Shown: positions 42,760 through 52,567, counted from the stretch's first letter. The stretch: 64,000 nt of DNA from Streptomyces violens (GCF_000717745.1 NZ_JOBH01000010.1:62001-126000), one strand, 5' to 3'. Numbers and translations are program-made. Notes: generated from the sequence alone by a model not told the origin.

Positions 42760-44296
42760 GCTGCGTGGCCGACCCGTCACACTTCTGCAGTCGCACTCGG
42801 TCCTTCGCCGAGGCCAGTGTCAGACACAGCTCCCGGGCTGCCTCCGGCCGGATGCTCTGCGTCGCCGCGTCCTTCACGAACCGCTGGTTGGCCGCGCCCG
42901 AGCAGTTCCACAGCACCACTCCGGCCCCGGCCTCGTACTTCGCCTCCGGCACGTCCAGGCACCGGTCCTGCGTCAGCTCCACATGCACCGACCGCCGGCC
43001 GCTGTCGTACCACCAGCCCTGGTTCCGCTGGTCCTTGCAGTCCCAGCCGCCGACGGCCGTGCCATTGCGCGAACTGCCGCCGGTCGCGTCCACACAGCTC
43101 CCCGTGCCGGCGTTCTTCAGCGGCCGGTAGGCATCGTCCCAGGCCCCCGCGTACAGCTCCGGCTTCCCGGTGCTCGCCGGGTCCGCGCAGGACGCCTCGC
43201 GCAGACCGGACGCATAGAGCTGGGTGAGGCAGGAGGCGAACGCGGCGTGCCCGCGCGCGTTCGGGTGGAAGGACTGGCGTACGGAGTTGGCGTCCGGCGG
43301 GAAGGGGTGGGAGACATCGACGTACAGGCCGCGCGCCCAGGGCTCCTCCATGCACACCTCGTGCCCGTGGAAGAGCCGCGAGTTGTCCAGGTACACCGCG
43401 CCCGAGTCGCGGGCCGCCTTCCGCATGCCCTCCTCGAACGCCGGTACCGCGGCGTTGCGCCCCCACGCCGAGTCGGAGGTGTACCCCGTGCAGCCACCCG
43501 GCAGCTTCCCCGGATAGTTCGGGTTGTCCTCGATGTCCGGCCCGATCGGGCTCGGGTACCCCATCACCACGAGCTTGTAGTCGCCGTCCGCGTACCCGGC
43601 GTCCCGCATCACCGTCCGCAGGTCACCGACCGTCTGCTCGACCTTCGGCACCAGCCCGTCGACCCGCGCCTGCCACCCCGGCGCGTACTTCGGCTCGCAG
43701 GCCCCCTGCAGCAGCAGCCAGCGTGTGACGCAGTCCGTCATCACCGGCCCGAACTGCAGGTCGTCATTGGCCCCGGCCACCAGCACGACCATCTTCAGCC
43801 GGGTGTTCCTGGCCTTGATCGCCAGGCTGTCGCTCTGCACCAGTTCATCGGCGTACTGCTTGCTGCCACCGATCCTGATGTTCCCGGTGTACGCGCCCGA
43901 GCAGGACACGTTGTACGTCACATCCGCGGCGATGCCGGTCCGGTGAATGGCCGCGTCCGGCGACCGATGACACCAGTTGTCCGGACCGTCGGTCCCCGGC
44001 TCGTACGTCCCGACGCCCTCGCCCGAGATCTCGCTGTCCCCCAGCGAGATCAGCGAGGTCTTGCGCTGTTCCATCGGGCGTTCGGCCGGGTCCCCGTACA
44101 GCCGGGTGGCCTCCTGGGCCCTGATCTCCTCCAGCTCGGGCGGCAGCGGCTTGCTCTCCGCGGCGGCCGCCACAGCCCCGGCCGACGGCTGCGCCGCCAC
44201 GCTCGTCCCCGTACCGGCGGCGGTCACACCACCGGTCAGCACCATCACGGCGGCGGCTGCGGTCACCAGCCGCCGCCCTCGTCTCGCACGCACCAT
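42749..44296 (-). CDS. Secreted SGNH/GDSL hydrolase with C-terminal ricin-type lectin domain
   Basis: 515 aa. A signal peptide (residues 1-35, basic start then Ala/Val-rich) precedes the SGNH domain. Block I is ISLGDSEISGEG with nucleophile Ser88, the oxyanion Asn177 lies in VAGAND, and the catalytic His344 is in SFHPNARGH. Numerous Cys suggest disulfides. Residues about 375-515 are a beta-trefoil lectin with repeats such as SCVDATGGSS, WDCKDQRNQGWW, CLDVPEAKYEAGAGVVLWNC and the final KCDGSATQRFT. It is probably an esterase or lipase targeted to polysaccharide. The final three codons and stop lie in parS. Confidence 0.93.
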   Translation of the reverse strand: MVRARRGRRLVTAAAAVMVLTGGVTAAGTGTSVAAQPSAGAVAAAAESKPLPPELEEIRAQEATRLYGDPAERPMEQRKTSLISLGDSEISGEGVGTYEPGTDGPDNWCHRSPDAAIHRTGIAADVTYNVSCSGAYTGNIRIGGSKQYADELVQSDSLAIKARNTRLKMVVLVAGANDDLQFGPVMTDCVTRWLLLQGACEPKYAPGWQARVDGLVPKVEQTVGDLRTVMRDAGYADGDYKLVVMGYPSPIGPDIEDNPNYPGKLPGGCTGYTSDSAWGRNAAVPAFEEGMRKAARDSGAVYLDNSRLFHGHEVCMEEPWARGLYVDVSHPFPPDANSVRQSFHPNARGHAAFASCLTQLYASGLREASCADPASTGKPELYAGAWDDAYRPLKNAGTGSCVDATGGSSRNGTAVGGWDCKDQRNQGWWYDSGRRSVHVELTQDRCLDVPEAKYEAGAGVVLWNCSGAANQRFVKDAATQSIRPEAARELCLTLASAKDRVRLQKCDGSATQRFT

Positions 44297-44427
44297 TGGG
44301 CCTCCCCTCCGGTCTGCTGTTACCGCCGGTTTCTACTCGTAGGTAGGCCCCGGCGGAACACCCGGCACAGGATTGGCCCGAATTCACCATGCGCCCCAAC
44401 TGGCGCACAGGTACGGGAAGTTCGCCC

Positions 44428-44925
44428 TCAGGCGTCGAGCACCTGACCCTCGCGCCGCACGACCGGCGGCTCGACGCTCCACGGGAAGTTGATCCAGTCG
44501 TCCGTGCGCTGCCAGACGTACTCGCACTTCACCAGCGACTGCGACTTCTCGTATATCACCGCGCTGCGCACCTCGGCGACGGTCCCTTGGCAGAAGTCGT
44601 GCACCAGCTTCAGCGTCTTGCCGGTGTCGGCGACGTCGTCCGCGATGAGCACCTTCTTGTCGGAGAAGTCGATCGCGTTCGGCACCGGCGCCAGCATGAC
44701 CGGCATTTCCAGCGTCTCGCCCACGCCGGTGTAGAACTCCACATTCACCAGGTGGATGTTCTTGCAGTCCAGCGCGTACGCCAGGCCGCCGGCGACGAAC
44801 ACGCCGCCACGCGCGATGCTCAGCACCACGTCCGGCTCGTACCCGTCGTCCGCGATCGTCTGCGCCAGCTCGCGGATGGCGGTGCCGAAGCGCTCGTACG
44901 TCAGATTTTCCCGCACGTCAGTCAC
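44428..44925 (-). CDS. Purine-type phosphoribosyltransferase (xanthine/guanine PRT-like)
   Basis: 165 aa. The type I PRTase fold has the PRPP loop KKVLIADDVADTGKTLKLVHDF with the acidic pair and TGKT. An upstream VLSIARGGVFVAGGLAYAL supplies the pyrophosphate loop, and a C-terminal WINFPWS matches the base-binding hood of xanthine/guanine PRTs. It would salvage a purine base with PRPP to give the nucleoside monophosphate. The exact base is not resolved. It lies 51 nt downstream of dcd in the same direction, giving a nucleotide-metabolism pair. Confidence 0.85.
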   Translation of the reverse strand: MTDVRENLTYERFGTAIRELAQTIADDGYEPDVVLSIARGGVFVAGGLAYALDCKNIHLVNVEFYTGVGETLEMPVMLAPVPNAIDFSDKKVLIADDVADTGKTLKLVHDFCQGTVAEVRSAVIYEKSQSLVKCEYVWQRTDDWINFPWSVEPPVVRREGQVLDA

Positions 44926-44976
44926 GTATCTCTCTCAGCCCTCTAGCGATTCCCCATCGCATCCGCCGTACGGTCC

Positions 44977-45552
44977 TCAGACCTGCGTACGGTGGAAGTT
45001 CTTGTACGAACGCGAGGGCGTCGGCCCGCGCTGGCCCTGGTAGCGGGAGCCGTACCGCTCCGACCCGTACGGAAACTCGGCCGGCGAGGTCAGCCGGAAC
45101 ATGCACAGCTGCCCGATCTTCATGCCCGGCCACAGCTTTATCGGCAGCGTCGCGACATTGCTCAGCTCCAGCGTGACGTGCCCGCTGAAGCCGGGGTCGA
45201 TGAAACCGGCCGTCGAGTGCGTCAGCAGCCCCAGCCGCCCCAGCGAGCTCTTGCCCTCCAGCCGCGAGGCGAGGTCGTCCGGCAGCGTGATGACCTCGTA
45301 GGTCGACGCCAGCACGAACTCACCGGGGTGCAGGATGAACGCCTCATCCCCCTCGGGTACGACCTCCCGCGTCAGGTCGAGCTGCTCGACGGCGGGGTCA
45401 ATGTGCGGATACCGGTGGTTCTCGAACACTCGGAAGTACCGATCGAGGCGCACATCAATACTCGACGGCTGAACCATCGACTCGTCGTAGGGATCGATAC
45501 GCACCCGGCCCGCGTCGATCTCGGCCCGGATGTCCTTGTCTGAGAGAAGCAC
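44977..45552 (-). CDS. dcd: dCTP deaminase
   Basis: 191 aa from the GTG at 45552, the exact size of actinobacterial Dcd. It starts [21 protein letters not shown]. The active-site block [20 protein letters not shown] with the downstream GHVTLELSN supplies the catalytic Arg and Glu and the dUTPase-like trimer motif. [18 protein letters not shown] and [13 protein letters not shown] close the nucleotide pocket. The enzyme makes dUTP (or dUMP in bifunctional members) from dCTP for thymidylate synthesis. The longer in-frame ORF upstream is not supported by a ribosome binding site or family length. Confidence 0.96.
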   Translation of the reverse strand: MLLSDKDIRAEIDAGRVRIDPYDESMVQPSSIDVRLDRYFRVFENHRYPHIDPAVEQLDLTREVVPEGDEAFILHPGEFVLASTYEVITLPDDLASRLEGKSSLGRLGLLTHSTAGFIDPGFSGHVTLELSNVATLPIKLWPGMKIGQLCMFRLTSPAEFPYGSERYGSRYQGQRGPTPSRSYKNFHRTQV

Positions 45553-45642
45553 GCCACGAGGATACGCGCCCGGTACTCCCGCCTCCGCATCGCGCATCCG
45601 CCCCGGCTCACCGCCCCGCCCCTGCTCCCCTCCCGGACAGCC

Positions 45643-45680
45643 GCGAGGGCCCGGCCCCCTTCCGGGAACCGGGCCCTCGC
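45643..45680 (-). terminator. Hairpin after the 52-aa zinc-ribbon gene
   Basis: A perfect 12-bp stem (45643-45654 with 45669-45680) with a 14-nt loop lies 9 bp after the stop codon of the small gene on the minus strand. Confidence 0.65.
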
Positions 45681-45688
45681 CACCCTCG

Positions 45689-45847
45689 CTAGCGCTTCTC
45701 CATCTGCACAGGGACCGCGTGGCGCAGCCGCGCACAGCGCGGGCACCGCAGCAGCCGACCGGGGCCGAGCCGGTCGGTGGTCTGCATCGGGAACGAAGCG
45801 GTGCTGAACACGTGCCCTTCGGCACAACGGACGACGGTGCGCTCCAT
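45689..45847 (-). CDS. 52-aa zinc-ribbon protein
   Basis: The ORF runs from ATG 45847 to TAG 45689 with GAGAGG about 8 nt before the start. The sequence begins [20 protein letters not shown] and has a second pair CPRCARL. The Cys-x3-His ... CxxC arrangement is a small zinc ribbon. It is followed by a hairpin terminator, so it is probably an independent gene. Function is unknown; small actinobacterial zinc-ribbon proteins of this kind are common. The ribosome binding site, Cys pattern and terminator together make it credible despite its size. Confidence 0.72.
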   Translation of the reverse strand: MERTVVRCAEGHVFSTASFPMQTTDRLGPGRLLRCPRCARLRHAVPVQMEKR

Positions 45848-46092
45848 CAGGTCCCTCTCCCAAACGCATGGACAACAAAAGCCACATTAGGGGATGAACT
45901 GGGCGCACTCCCAAGCGGCACTCCGAACCGGGGAAGAGTCCCCACCGTACGCCTCAACTCCCGCACCCCGCACCCGCTTACCGCCCCGCGTCGCCCCCGG
46001 ACATGACAAAAGCCTCACGGTCGAATACACCGGAGGCTGGGGATGAGGTACAGTGTGCGACGATGCACCGCCCTGCAAGATCAGGCGGTCAC

Positions 46093-46166
46093 GCGGGTGT
46101 AGTTTAATGGTAGAACATGAGCTTCCCAAGCTCAGAGCGCGGGTTCGATTCCCGTCACCCGCTCCA
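46093..46166 (+). tRNA. tRNA-Gly (anticodon CCC)
   Basis: The acceptor GCGGGTG pairs with CACCCGC, and the 3' end TCCA includes an encoded CCA. The D-arm region contains AGTTTAATGGTAGAAC. The anticodon stem TGAGC/GCTCA encloses the loop TTCCCAA, anticodon CCC at 34-36, reading GGG. The T-arm is GCGGG-TTCGATT-CCCGT with perfect pairing. A stem-loop terminator follows 7 nt after the CCA. A TACAGT at 46049-46054 is a possible -10 element, with a weak -35. Confidence 0.97.
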
Positions 46167-46172
46167 GAGTTG

Positions 46173-46199
46173 AGGCCCAGGTCGGAGACCTGGGCCTTT
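46173..46199 (+). terminator. Intrinsic terminator of tRNA-Gly
   Basis: AGGCCCAGGTC at 46173-46183 pairs with GACCTGGGCCT at 46187-46197 around a 3-nt loop, and TT follows. It lies 7 nt after the tRNA CCA end. Confidence 0.85.
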
Positions 46200-46258
46200 G
46201 TCGTTGTGCGGGCCGGCCCCCTTGGCCCTCCCTTACCGGCGCCGCACCGGGGCCGTGG

Positions 46259-46894
46259 TCAGTCGACCGGGAAGGTCCGGATGGCGGCGATGTCGAACTG
46301 GAGGCGGACCTTTTCGCTCACCATGGCGCCGCCCTGGGCGAGTTTGGCGCTGTAGGTGAGGCCCCAGTCGGTGCGGTTGATGGTGGTGGTGCCGTCGAAG
46401 CCGACCCGCTCGTATCCGAACGGGTCGGTGACGTGCCCGATGTAGGTGAGTTCCAGCACGACGGGCCGGGTGATGTCCCTGATGGTGAGGTCGCCGGTCA
46501 TGCGGTAGACGTCGTCGTCCGCGAGTTCCACGGCGGTGCTGGTGAAGGTCATCCGCGGGTAGCGCGCGGCGTCCAGGAAGTCGCGGCCGATCACGTGTGC
46601 GTCGCGCTGTTCCACGCCGGTGTCGATGCTGGCGGTGGACAGCGTGATCTGGGCCTGGGAGCGGGCCGGGTCGCGGCCGTCGAAGTAGAGGCGGCTCTCG
46701 TACGCCGTGAAGGCGCCGCGCACCGTGGTCACCATGGCGTGCCGCACGGAGAAGCCGATCCTGCTGTGGGCGGGGTCGATCATCCACTCACCGGTGAGTG
46801 CGGCGAAACCGGGGTCCAGAACAGCGAGGTCGGAGGGGGCCGACGCGGCGGGAGCTGCCGCGCGGCGGGAGGAGCTGCGGCCGAACAAGTTCAT
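46259..46894 (-). CDS. YceI family lipid-binding-like protein
   Basis: 211 aa. The YceI lipocalin-like beta-barrel shows in GEWMIDPAHSRIGFSVRHAMVTTVRGAF, then GVEQRDAHVIGRDFLDAARYPRMTF and GDLTIRDITRPVVLELTYIG, ending INRTDWGLTYSAKL. The first 30 residues are a Ser/Ala/Arg-rich cytoplasmic-looking leader with no signal peptide, as in many actinobacterial members. YceI proteins bind isoprenoid or fatty ligands. The physiological ligand here is unknown. It is transcribed alone, convergent with the tRNA. Confidence 0.92.
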   Translation of the reverse strand: MNLFGRSSSRRAAAPAASAPSDLAVLDPGFAALTGEWMIDPAHSRIGFSVRHAMVTTVRGAFTAYESRLYFDGRDPARSQAQITLSTASIDTGVEQRDAHVIGRDFLDAARYPRMTFTSTAVELADDDVYRMTGDLTIRDITRPVVLELTYIGHVTDPFGYERVGFDGTTTINRTDWGLTYSAKLAQGGAMVSEKVRLQFDIAAIRTFPVD

Positions 46895-47101
46895 GATGGA
46901 CGTTGTTACGTCAAAGTAAGAACGGACGCAACCCCTGTTCAGGGGCGCGGAATCGGAGAGTCCGGCGACCGGCGACGCGCCCGTGCACCCGAGTACACCG
47001 GACGTTAGCGCGGTGTTAGTGGATCAGCAGTGGGGGCGGCGAGTGTAGGTGGCGCGGAACGGAAGGACCGGCCGCACCGACGCCACCACCAGGGGGACAC
47101 C

Positions 47102-47830
47102 ATGTCGCACCGCACCCGTCGCCACGGCCGCAAGGCCGCCGCAGCCGCCCTGCTCGCCGCCACCGCGCTCGCCCTCACCGCCTGCCAGAGCGGCGAGTCC
47201 GGCGCCACCGGGTCGGACTCGTCGGCGTCCGCCGGCAGCTCCGCCGGGTCCGCAGGGTCGGCCGACGGCTCGTCGAAGGGCTCCGCGGATTCGGCGTCGC
47301 AGACGGGCACGGGCTCCGCCGAGGGATCCGGTACGAATGCCTCGTCCGGCGGGCAGCAGGCCACCGGGAGCGGTGGCGCGTCCGGTACGGGCAGCTCGGC
47401 CGCCCGCTGCACCACGGCGAACATGACGGCCGGCTGGGGCTCCGAGGGCGGTGGCCGCCCCGACATGAACAGCGACCGGCAGGAGACCGCCGCCGTGTGG
47501 TTCAAGAACAACGGCAGCGGCGACTGCACGATCAGCGGCTTCCCGGGCGTACAGCTCAAGGGCACCGACGGCACCACCTGGGACCTCGGGCGCTCCGGGA
47601 AGAAGCCCGTCCCGGTGACGCTGAAGCCGGGTGAGAACACCCACTTCACCTTCCAGCTGCTGCCCTCGACCAGCGACGACGACCGCAAGCTCGAGCCGGC
47701 CACGGTCGTGGTCACCCCGCCGAACGAGAAGCAGCACTTCGAGCTGCAGTGGCCCTACGGCGGCGCGATCCTGGACCAGTCGGGCGCCACCCACCCGGGC
47801 ACCTTCGTCAACCCGGTCAACGTGGGCTGA
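47102..47830 (+). CDS. DUF4232 lipoprotein
   Basis: 242 aa from the ATG at 47102 with AGGGGGA 4 nt upstream. A basic start, a hydrophobic stretch and the lipobox LALTAC predict a lipoprotein. Residues about 30-115 are Ser/Gly/Ala-rich linker. The rest is a DUF4232 beta-sandwich with a Cys pair (CTTANM and CTISGFPGV), a TAAVWFKNNGSGDCTISG strand region and a terminal GAILDQSGATHPGTFVNPV. These are common surface lipoproteins in streptomycetes of unknown function. Two imperfect 20-bp direct repeats lie just after the stop. Confidence 0.85.
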   Translation: MSHRTRRHGRKAAAAALLAATALALTACQSGESGATGSDSSASAGSSAGSAGSADGSSKGSADSASQTGTGSAEGSGTNASSGGQQATGSGGASGTGSSAARCTTANMTAGWGSEGGGRPDMNSDRQETAAVWFKNNGSGDCTISGFPGVQLKGTDGTTWDLGRSGKKPVPVTLKPGENTHFTFQLLPSTSDDDRKLEPATVVVTPPNEKQHFELQWPYGGAILDQSGATHPGTFVNPVNVG

Positions 47831-47892
47831 GAACCGGCCAGCGTCGAGCGAGACCGGTCAGCGTCGGCCGAGCGGGCCCACCGTGACCGACC

Positions 47893-48306
47893 TCACCGCT
47901 CGTGGATGTGCTGATCGCGCCCCGCCTGGTAGACGCGGGCCGAGCCGGAGGCCGTGGCGTGCTGGGTGATCACCGGGGCGGCCGGAGGCGCCTCGGGGGC
48001 GACCTCGGCGAGCAGGGCCCGCAGGTCGTCGGCGACGTCCGGGCGGGCGGCGAGCAGCCGGCGGATCCGGCCCTGCCAGTCCCGGCGCAGCTCGTCCTCG
48101 GTCTCGTCGTCGGCGGCGTCGCGGGCCGCGAGCAGGTCCTCGCGGGCGGCTTCGAGCTCGTCCGAGACGGCGTCGGCGCGCTCGGGGCGGGCCCGCCGCC
48201 ACAGTCCGACGACGCCCTCCCGTACGCCCTGCCACGCCTCCGTGGCCATCAGCGTGACAAGCGTCGTGCCGGCGGTCCCCGCCAGCGCCACGATCTCCGG
48301 ATCCAT
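47893..48306 (-). CDS. Hypothetical protein with C-terminal YQAGRDQ tail
   Basis: 137 aa from the ATG at 48306 behind GGGGGA. The N-terminus MDPEIVALAGTAGTTLVTLM is a short hydrophobic helix, followed by charged alpha-helical sequence (RARPERADAVSDELEAAREDL and so on). The end is QHATASGSARVYQAGRDQHI. That tail resembles a short motif I associate with actinobacterial proteins found beside NTPases or signalling proteins, but this is from memory. No catalytic motif is visible. It is convergent with the DUF4232 gene. Confidence 0.7.
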   Translation of the reverse strand: MDPEIVALAGTAGTTLVTLMATEAWQGVREGVVGLWRRARPERADAVSDELEAAREDLLAARDAADDETEDELRRDWQGRIRRLLAARPDVADDLRALLAEVAPEAPPAAPVITQHATASGSARVYQAGRDQHIHER

Positions 48307-48518
48307 CGGCCGTCCCCCATCTGCGTGCAGCGGCTGCGCGCGGATCTCCGCGCGCCCTTCTCCGTCTGCACGGTACGGGAGCAGGTCCGCGCCCGTACGC
48401 ATTCCTCTCCAGGTCACGGGTACCGCGTACCCGGCCCGATCCTGCGTTGCCGGGTGGCGCCCCGGATCCCAGCATGGGAAGGGTCGGTTCGACGGGAAAG
48501 CCGGAGAAGGGTTGATTC

Positions 48519-50969
48519 ATGCGGGATGCACCGGGGACCGGAACGGCGACGGAGAGCGGCGAGCGGACGGGTGCGGCGCCCCCGGGCGCGAGCGCACGGC
48601 CCGGTACCGCGCTGTCCGACGAGGACGTGCGGACGCTGGACGCCCACTGGCGGGCGGCGAACTACCTCGCCGCGGGCCAGATCTACCTGCTGAGCAACCC
48701 GCTGCTGCGCGAGCCGCTGGTGCCGGAGCACATCAAGCCCCGGTTGCTCGGCCACTGGGGCACCTCGCCCGGCCTCAACCTCGTCTACACCCACCTCAAC
48801 CGGGTGATCGTCGAACGCGACCTGGACGCGATGTGCATCTGGGGGCCCGGGCACGGCGGTCCCGCGGTGGTCGCCGGGTCCTGGCTGGAGGGCAGCTACT
48901 CGGAGATCTACCCGGACGTCGGGCAGGACGAGGCCGGCATGGCCCGGCTGTTCAAGCAGTTCTCATTCCCCGGCGGGGTGCCCAGCCATGTCGCGCCCGA
49001 GACGCCCGGGTCGATCCACGAGGGCGGCGAACTGGGTTACTCGCTCTCGCACGCCTACGGGGCCGCCTTCGACAACCCGGACCTCCTGGTGGCCTGCGTC
49101 GTCGGCGACGGCGAGGCGGAGACCGGGCCGCTGGCCACCTCCTGGCACTCGAACAAGTTCCTGGACCCGGTGCACGACGGTGCCGTACTGCCGATCCTGC
49201 ACCTGAACGGGTACAAGATCGCGAACCCGACGGTGCTGGCCCGGCTCCCCGAGGAGGAGCTGGACGCGCTGCTCCGCGGGTACGGCCATGACCCCCTTTA
49301 CGTCACGGGCGACGAGCCGGAGGCCGTGCACCGCGCCCTGGCCGCCGCCATGGACCAGGCGCTGGACCGCATCGGCGCCCTTCAGCGGGCCGCCCGCGAC
49401 GGCTCGGGCACGCCACAGGACCGGCCGCGCTGGCCCATGATCGTCCTCCGTACGCCCAAGGGCTGGACCGGCCCGCGCAAGGTCGACGGCAAGCCCGTCG
49501 AGGGCACCTGGCGCGCCCATCAGGTCCCGCTCGCCGCCACCCGCGAGAACCCCGACCACCTGCGGGAACTGGAGCGCTGGCTGCGTTCCTACCGCCCCGA
49601 GGAGCTGTTCGACGAGCAGGGCAGGCCGCGCGCCGACGTGCTGCGCTGGGTCCCCGAGGGCGCGCGCCGGCTGGGCGCCAACCCGCACGCCAACGGCGGC
49701 CGGCTGACCCGCTCGCTCCCGATGCCACCGCTGAGCGAGTACGCCGTACCGGTCGAGCGCCCCGGTACCGAGCTGCGCGAGCCGACCAAGGTGCTCGGGC
49801 AGCTGCTGGAACGGGTCATGGCCGACACCGCCGAGAGCCGCAACTTCCGCCTGGTGGGCCCGGACGAGACCGCGTCGAACCGCCTGCAGGCGGTGTACAA
49901 AGCATCCGGGAAGAACTGGCAGGACAAGCTGCTGGAGACCGACGAGGACCTGGCGCGGGACGGCCGGGTGCTGGAGATCCTCTCCGAACACACCTGCCAG
50001 GGCTGGCTGGAGGGCTATCTCCTCACCGGTCGGCACGGTCTCTTCTCCTGCTACGAAGCCTTCGTGCACATCGTCGACTCGATGGTCAACCAGCACATCA
50101 AGTGGCTCAAGGTCACCGGCGACCTGACCTGGCGCCATCCGATCCCCTCGCTCAACTACCTGCTGAGCTCGCACGTCTGGCGCCAGGACCACAACGGCTT
50201 CTCGCACCAGGACCCGGGCTTCGTGGACCACGTCCTCAACAAGTACCCGCCGGCCGTACGGGTCTATCTGCCGCCGGACACCAACACCCTGCTCTCCGTG
50301 GCCGACCACGCACTGCGCAGCCGGGACTACGTCAACGTCATCGTGGCGGGCAAGCAGCCCACCTTCGACTGGCTGGACATGGACCAGGCGATCGCGCACT
50401 GCGCCCGGGGCGCGGGCGTATGGGACTGGGCGGGCACCGAGCACGGCGGCGCGGCACCAGACGTGGTGCTCGCCTGCGCGGGCGACGTGCCGACCCAGGA
50501 GGTACTGGCCGCCGCCGCGCTGCTCCGCGAGCACCTCCCCGACCTCGCGGTTCGAGTCGTCAACGTCGTGGACATCGCGCGGCTGCTGCCCAGCGAGGAC
50601 CATCCGCACGGCATGAAGGACGCCGAGTACGACGCGCTGTTCACCACCGACCGGCCGGTGATCTTCGCGTACCACGGCTATCCCTGGCTGATCCACCGGC
50701 TCGCCTACCGCCGCACCGGCCACGCCAATCTGCACGTGCGCGGCTACAAGGAGCACGGCACCACGACCACGCCCTTCGACATGGTCGTCATGAACGACCT
50801 GGACCGATACCGGCTGGTCATGGACGTCATCGACCGGGTGCCGGGCCTCGCCGTACGCGCCACGGCGCTGCGCCAGCAGATGCAGGACGCCCGCACCCGC
50901 CACCACGCGTACATCCGCGAGCGCGGAACGGACATGCCGGAGGTGGCGGACTGGCGGTGGCCGTACTAG
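48519..50969 (+). CDS. xfp: Xylulose-5-phosphate/fructose-6-phosphate phosphoketolase
   Basis: 816 aa. After a 30-residue variable leader the TPP enzyme begins. It has [26 protein letters not shown], the TPP/Mg motif [32 protein letters not shown], the phosphate-binding [22 protein letters not shown], and [24 protein letters not shown]. The length and motifs are those of full-length phosphoketolases, which split xylulose 5-phosphate or fructose 6-phosphate into acetyl phosphate and an aldose phosphate. GGAGAAGGG precedes the start by about 10 nt. No ackA or pta lies adjacent. The gene ends by overlapping the convergent oxidoreductase stop. Confidence 0.97.
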   Translation: MRDAPGTGTATESGERTGAAPPGASARPGTALSDEDVRTLDAHWRAANYLAAGQIYLLSNPLLREPLVPEHIKPRLLGHWGTSPGLNLVYTHLNRVIVERDLDAMCIWGPGHGGPAVVAGSWLEGSYSEIYPDVGQDEAGMARLFKQFSFPGGVPSHVAPETPGSIHEGGELGYSLSHAYGAAFDNPDLLVACVVGDGEAETGPLATSWHSNKFLDPVHDGAVLPILHLNGYKIANPTVLARLPEEELDALLRGYGHDPLYVTGDEPEAVHRALAAAMDQALDRIGALQRAARDGSGTPQDRPRWPMIVLRTPKGWTGPRKVDGKPVEGTWRAHQVPLAATRENPDHLRELERWLRSYRPEELFDEQGRPRADVLRWVPEGARRLGANPHANGGRLTRSLPMPPLSEYAVPVERPGTELREPTKVLGQLLERVMADTAESRNFRLVGPDETASNRLQAVYKASGKNWQDKLLETDEDLARDGRVLEILSEHTCQGWLEGYLLTGRHGLFSCYEAFVHIVDSMVNQHIKWLKVTGDLTWRHPIPSLNYLLSSHVWRQDHNGFSHQDPGFVDHVLNKYPPAVRVYLPPDTNTLLSVADHALRSRDYVNVIVAGKQPTFDWLDMDQAIAHCARGAGVWDWAGTEHGGAAPDVVLACAGDVPTQEVLAAAALLREHLPDLAVRVVNVVDIARLLPSEDHPHGMKDAEYDALFTTDRPVIFAYHGYPWLIHRLAYRRTGHANLHVRGYKEHGTTTTPFDMVVMNDLDRYRLVMDVIDRVPGLAVRATALRQQMQDARTRHHAYIRERGTDMPEVADWRWPY

Positions 50970-52084
50970 GTCGCTGTCACGCGCTCCCCGGTAGCGGCTG
51001 CCCGCTCGATCCCAGCGAGCAGCCGCTGCCTGCGGGCGGCGTGCGCGAAATCCGGTACGGCGGCGGTGCCTTCGGTGAGGTCGGCGAGGACCCCGGCGTA
51101 CTGGGCGCCGACGTTGTACGGGGCCCGGTCCAGCACGTCACCGAGCGCCGGGGTGTCGTAGTAGCGGCCCGGTACAGGCAGTTCGGCCAGGCGGGAGGCG
51201 TCGCCACGGGCGCCGCGGACCGTGAGCACGGCCTGCTGGAGGTGGCCGGAGTCGCCCGTGACGACCAGGTCGCCGTCCGTTCCGTTGATCTCCCAGTGGA
51301 AGTCGGTGCCGCGCGACAGCCCGCCGCGGAAGTGCACGGACGCCACCGCGCCTGAGGCGAGCTGCCCGCTCACCGCGATCTGATCCGCCGCTGTCATCGG
51401 CGCGGGGCGCCCGGTGCCCTCCTCGTGCACGGTCCGGCGCCGGGTCGCGGTCACCGCCGACAGCCCGGTGAACTCGCCCAGCACCATGGCGAACGCATCG
51501 ATGGTGTGCCCGAAAGGAACGGTCAGCATGGTGGCGCCGTTCGCCCGGTCCAGGACGTACTCCACGCCCGGCCGGTACTCAGCGCCCCAACCGCGCCCCG
51601 AGGCCACCAGGCTGGTCGAGAGCACCTCCCCCACGTACCCGTCGGCGACCAGGTCACGGAGGTACCGGACCACAGGCGAGGTGCGAGCCTGCAGCCCGGT
51701 GAAGGTCCGCACGCCCGCGTCCGCCGCGGCCGCCGCCAGCTCCTCCGCCTCCGCCACACCGTTGCCCAGCGGCCATTCGGACAGCACCGCCTTGCCCGCG
51801 CCGATGGCGGCCAGCACGGCCTCCCGGTGCAGCGGCACCTTCACGCTGACGACCACGAGATCCACCTTGTCGCTGCGGACCAGCTCACCGGCGCTCCCGA
51901 AGGCGAGCGGGACGCCGTACTTCTCACCGGCCGCCCGCGCCGAAGCCGCGCTGCTCGCCGACAGGGCGCGTACCTCGAAACCGGGCAGGCGGCGGAGCGC
52001 GGGCAGATGGGCCTGCGCCGCCCAGCCGCCGCGTGCGGAGAGACCGATGATGCCGACACGGACCGGTGCGGTGGGGTTCTTCAT
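50966..52084 (-). CDS. Gfo/Idh/MocA-family NAD(P)-dependent oxidoreductase
   Basis: 372 aa from the ATG at 52084. The N-terminal Rossmann domain has [15 protein letters not shown] and [31 protein letters not shown], the family's variant of the EKP motif with Trp for Lys. The C-terminal alpha/beta substrate domain has [31 protein letters not shown] with an H in the catalytic region. The EKP lysine appears replaced (SEWPLG), which is seen in a subgroup related to GalD/Gal80-like proteins and may change activity. It is divergent from an HxlR regulator 63 bp away, its likely controller. The last 4 nt overlap the phosphoketolase end, tail to tail. Confidence 0.9.
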   Translation of the reverse strand: MKNPTAPVRVGIIGLSARGGWAAQAHLPALRRLPGFEVRALSASSAASARAAGEKYGVPLAFGSAGELVRSDKVDLVVVSVKVPLHREAVLAAIGAGKAVLSEWPLGNGVAEAEELAAAAADAGVRTFTGLQARTSPVVRYLRDLVADGYVGEVLSTSLVASGRGWGAEYRPGVEYVLDRANGATMLTVPFGHTIDAFAMVLGEFTGLSAVTATRRRTVHEEGTGRPAPMTAADQIAVSGQLASGAVASVHFRGGLSRGTDFHWEINGTDGDLVVTGDSGHLQQAVLTVRGARGDASRLAELPVPGRYYDTPALGDVLDRAPYNVGAQYAGVLADLTEGTAAVPDFAHAARRQRLLAGIERAAATGERVTAT

Positions 52085-52147
52085 GGCGGGGACGCTAGGC
52101 GGCACCCCCTGATCACCCGCAAGGGCCCCTGCTATCTTCTGGGAACC

Positions 52148-52567
52148 ATGACTGGTCAGCGAGGTATTCAGCCGCGTACGAGCCCTGACTCGCGGCACGA
52201 CATCTACGCGCTGCTCTGCCCCGGCCGGGCCGTCTTCGAGCTGCTGGCCAACAAGTGGACAGGGCTGGCGATCACCGCGCTGGAGGACGGCCCGCGCCGG
52301 TTCGGCGAGCTGCGCCGCAAGCTGGAGGGCGTCAGCCCGAAGGTGCTTACCCAGACGCTGCGCCGGCTGGAGGACCACGGCCTGGTCCTGCGGACGGTGT
52401 ACGCGGAGGTGCCGCCGCGCGTCGAGTACGAGCTCACCCCGCTGGGCCGGAGCGCGCTCGAGCCGCTGGCGCACCTGCGGACGTGGGTACGCGCCAACAC
52501 CGGCAGCCTCGCAGGAGAAGGTGCCGGTGTCGGACGCGTGGCCGGCGGGCGGACGCCGGCCGCGTGA
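52148..52567 (+). CDS. HxlR-family transcriptional regulator
   Basis: 139 aa from the ATG at 52148. The winged helix is typical: YALLCPGRAVFELLANKWTGLAITAL has Cys28 replacing the usual CP position, then GPRRFGELRRKLEGVSPKVLTQTLRRLEDHGLV (recognition helix) and VEYELTPLGRSALEPL. The family often responds to electrophiles or redox through that cysteine and represses a divergent enzyme gene, here the Gfo/Idh oxidoreductase. The 63-bp shared promoter gap fits. Confidence 0.92.
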   Translation: MTGQRGIQPRTSPDSRHDIYALLCPGRAVFELLANKWTGLAITALEDGPRRFGELRRKLEGVSPKVLTQTLRRLEDHGLVLRTVYAEVPPRVEYELTPLGRSALEPLAHLRTWVRANTGSLAGEGAGVGRVAGGRTPAA

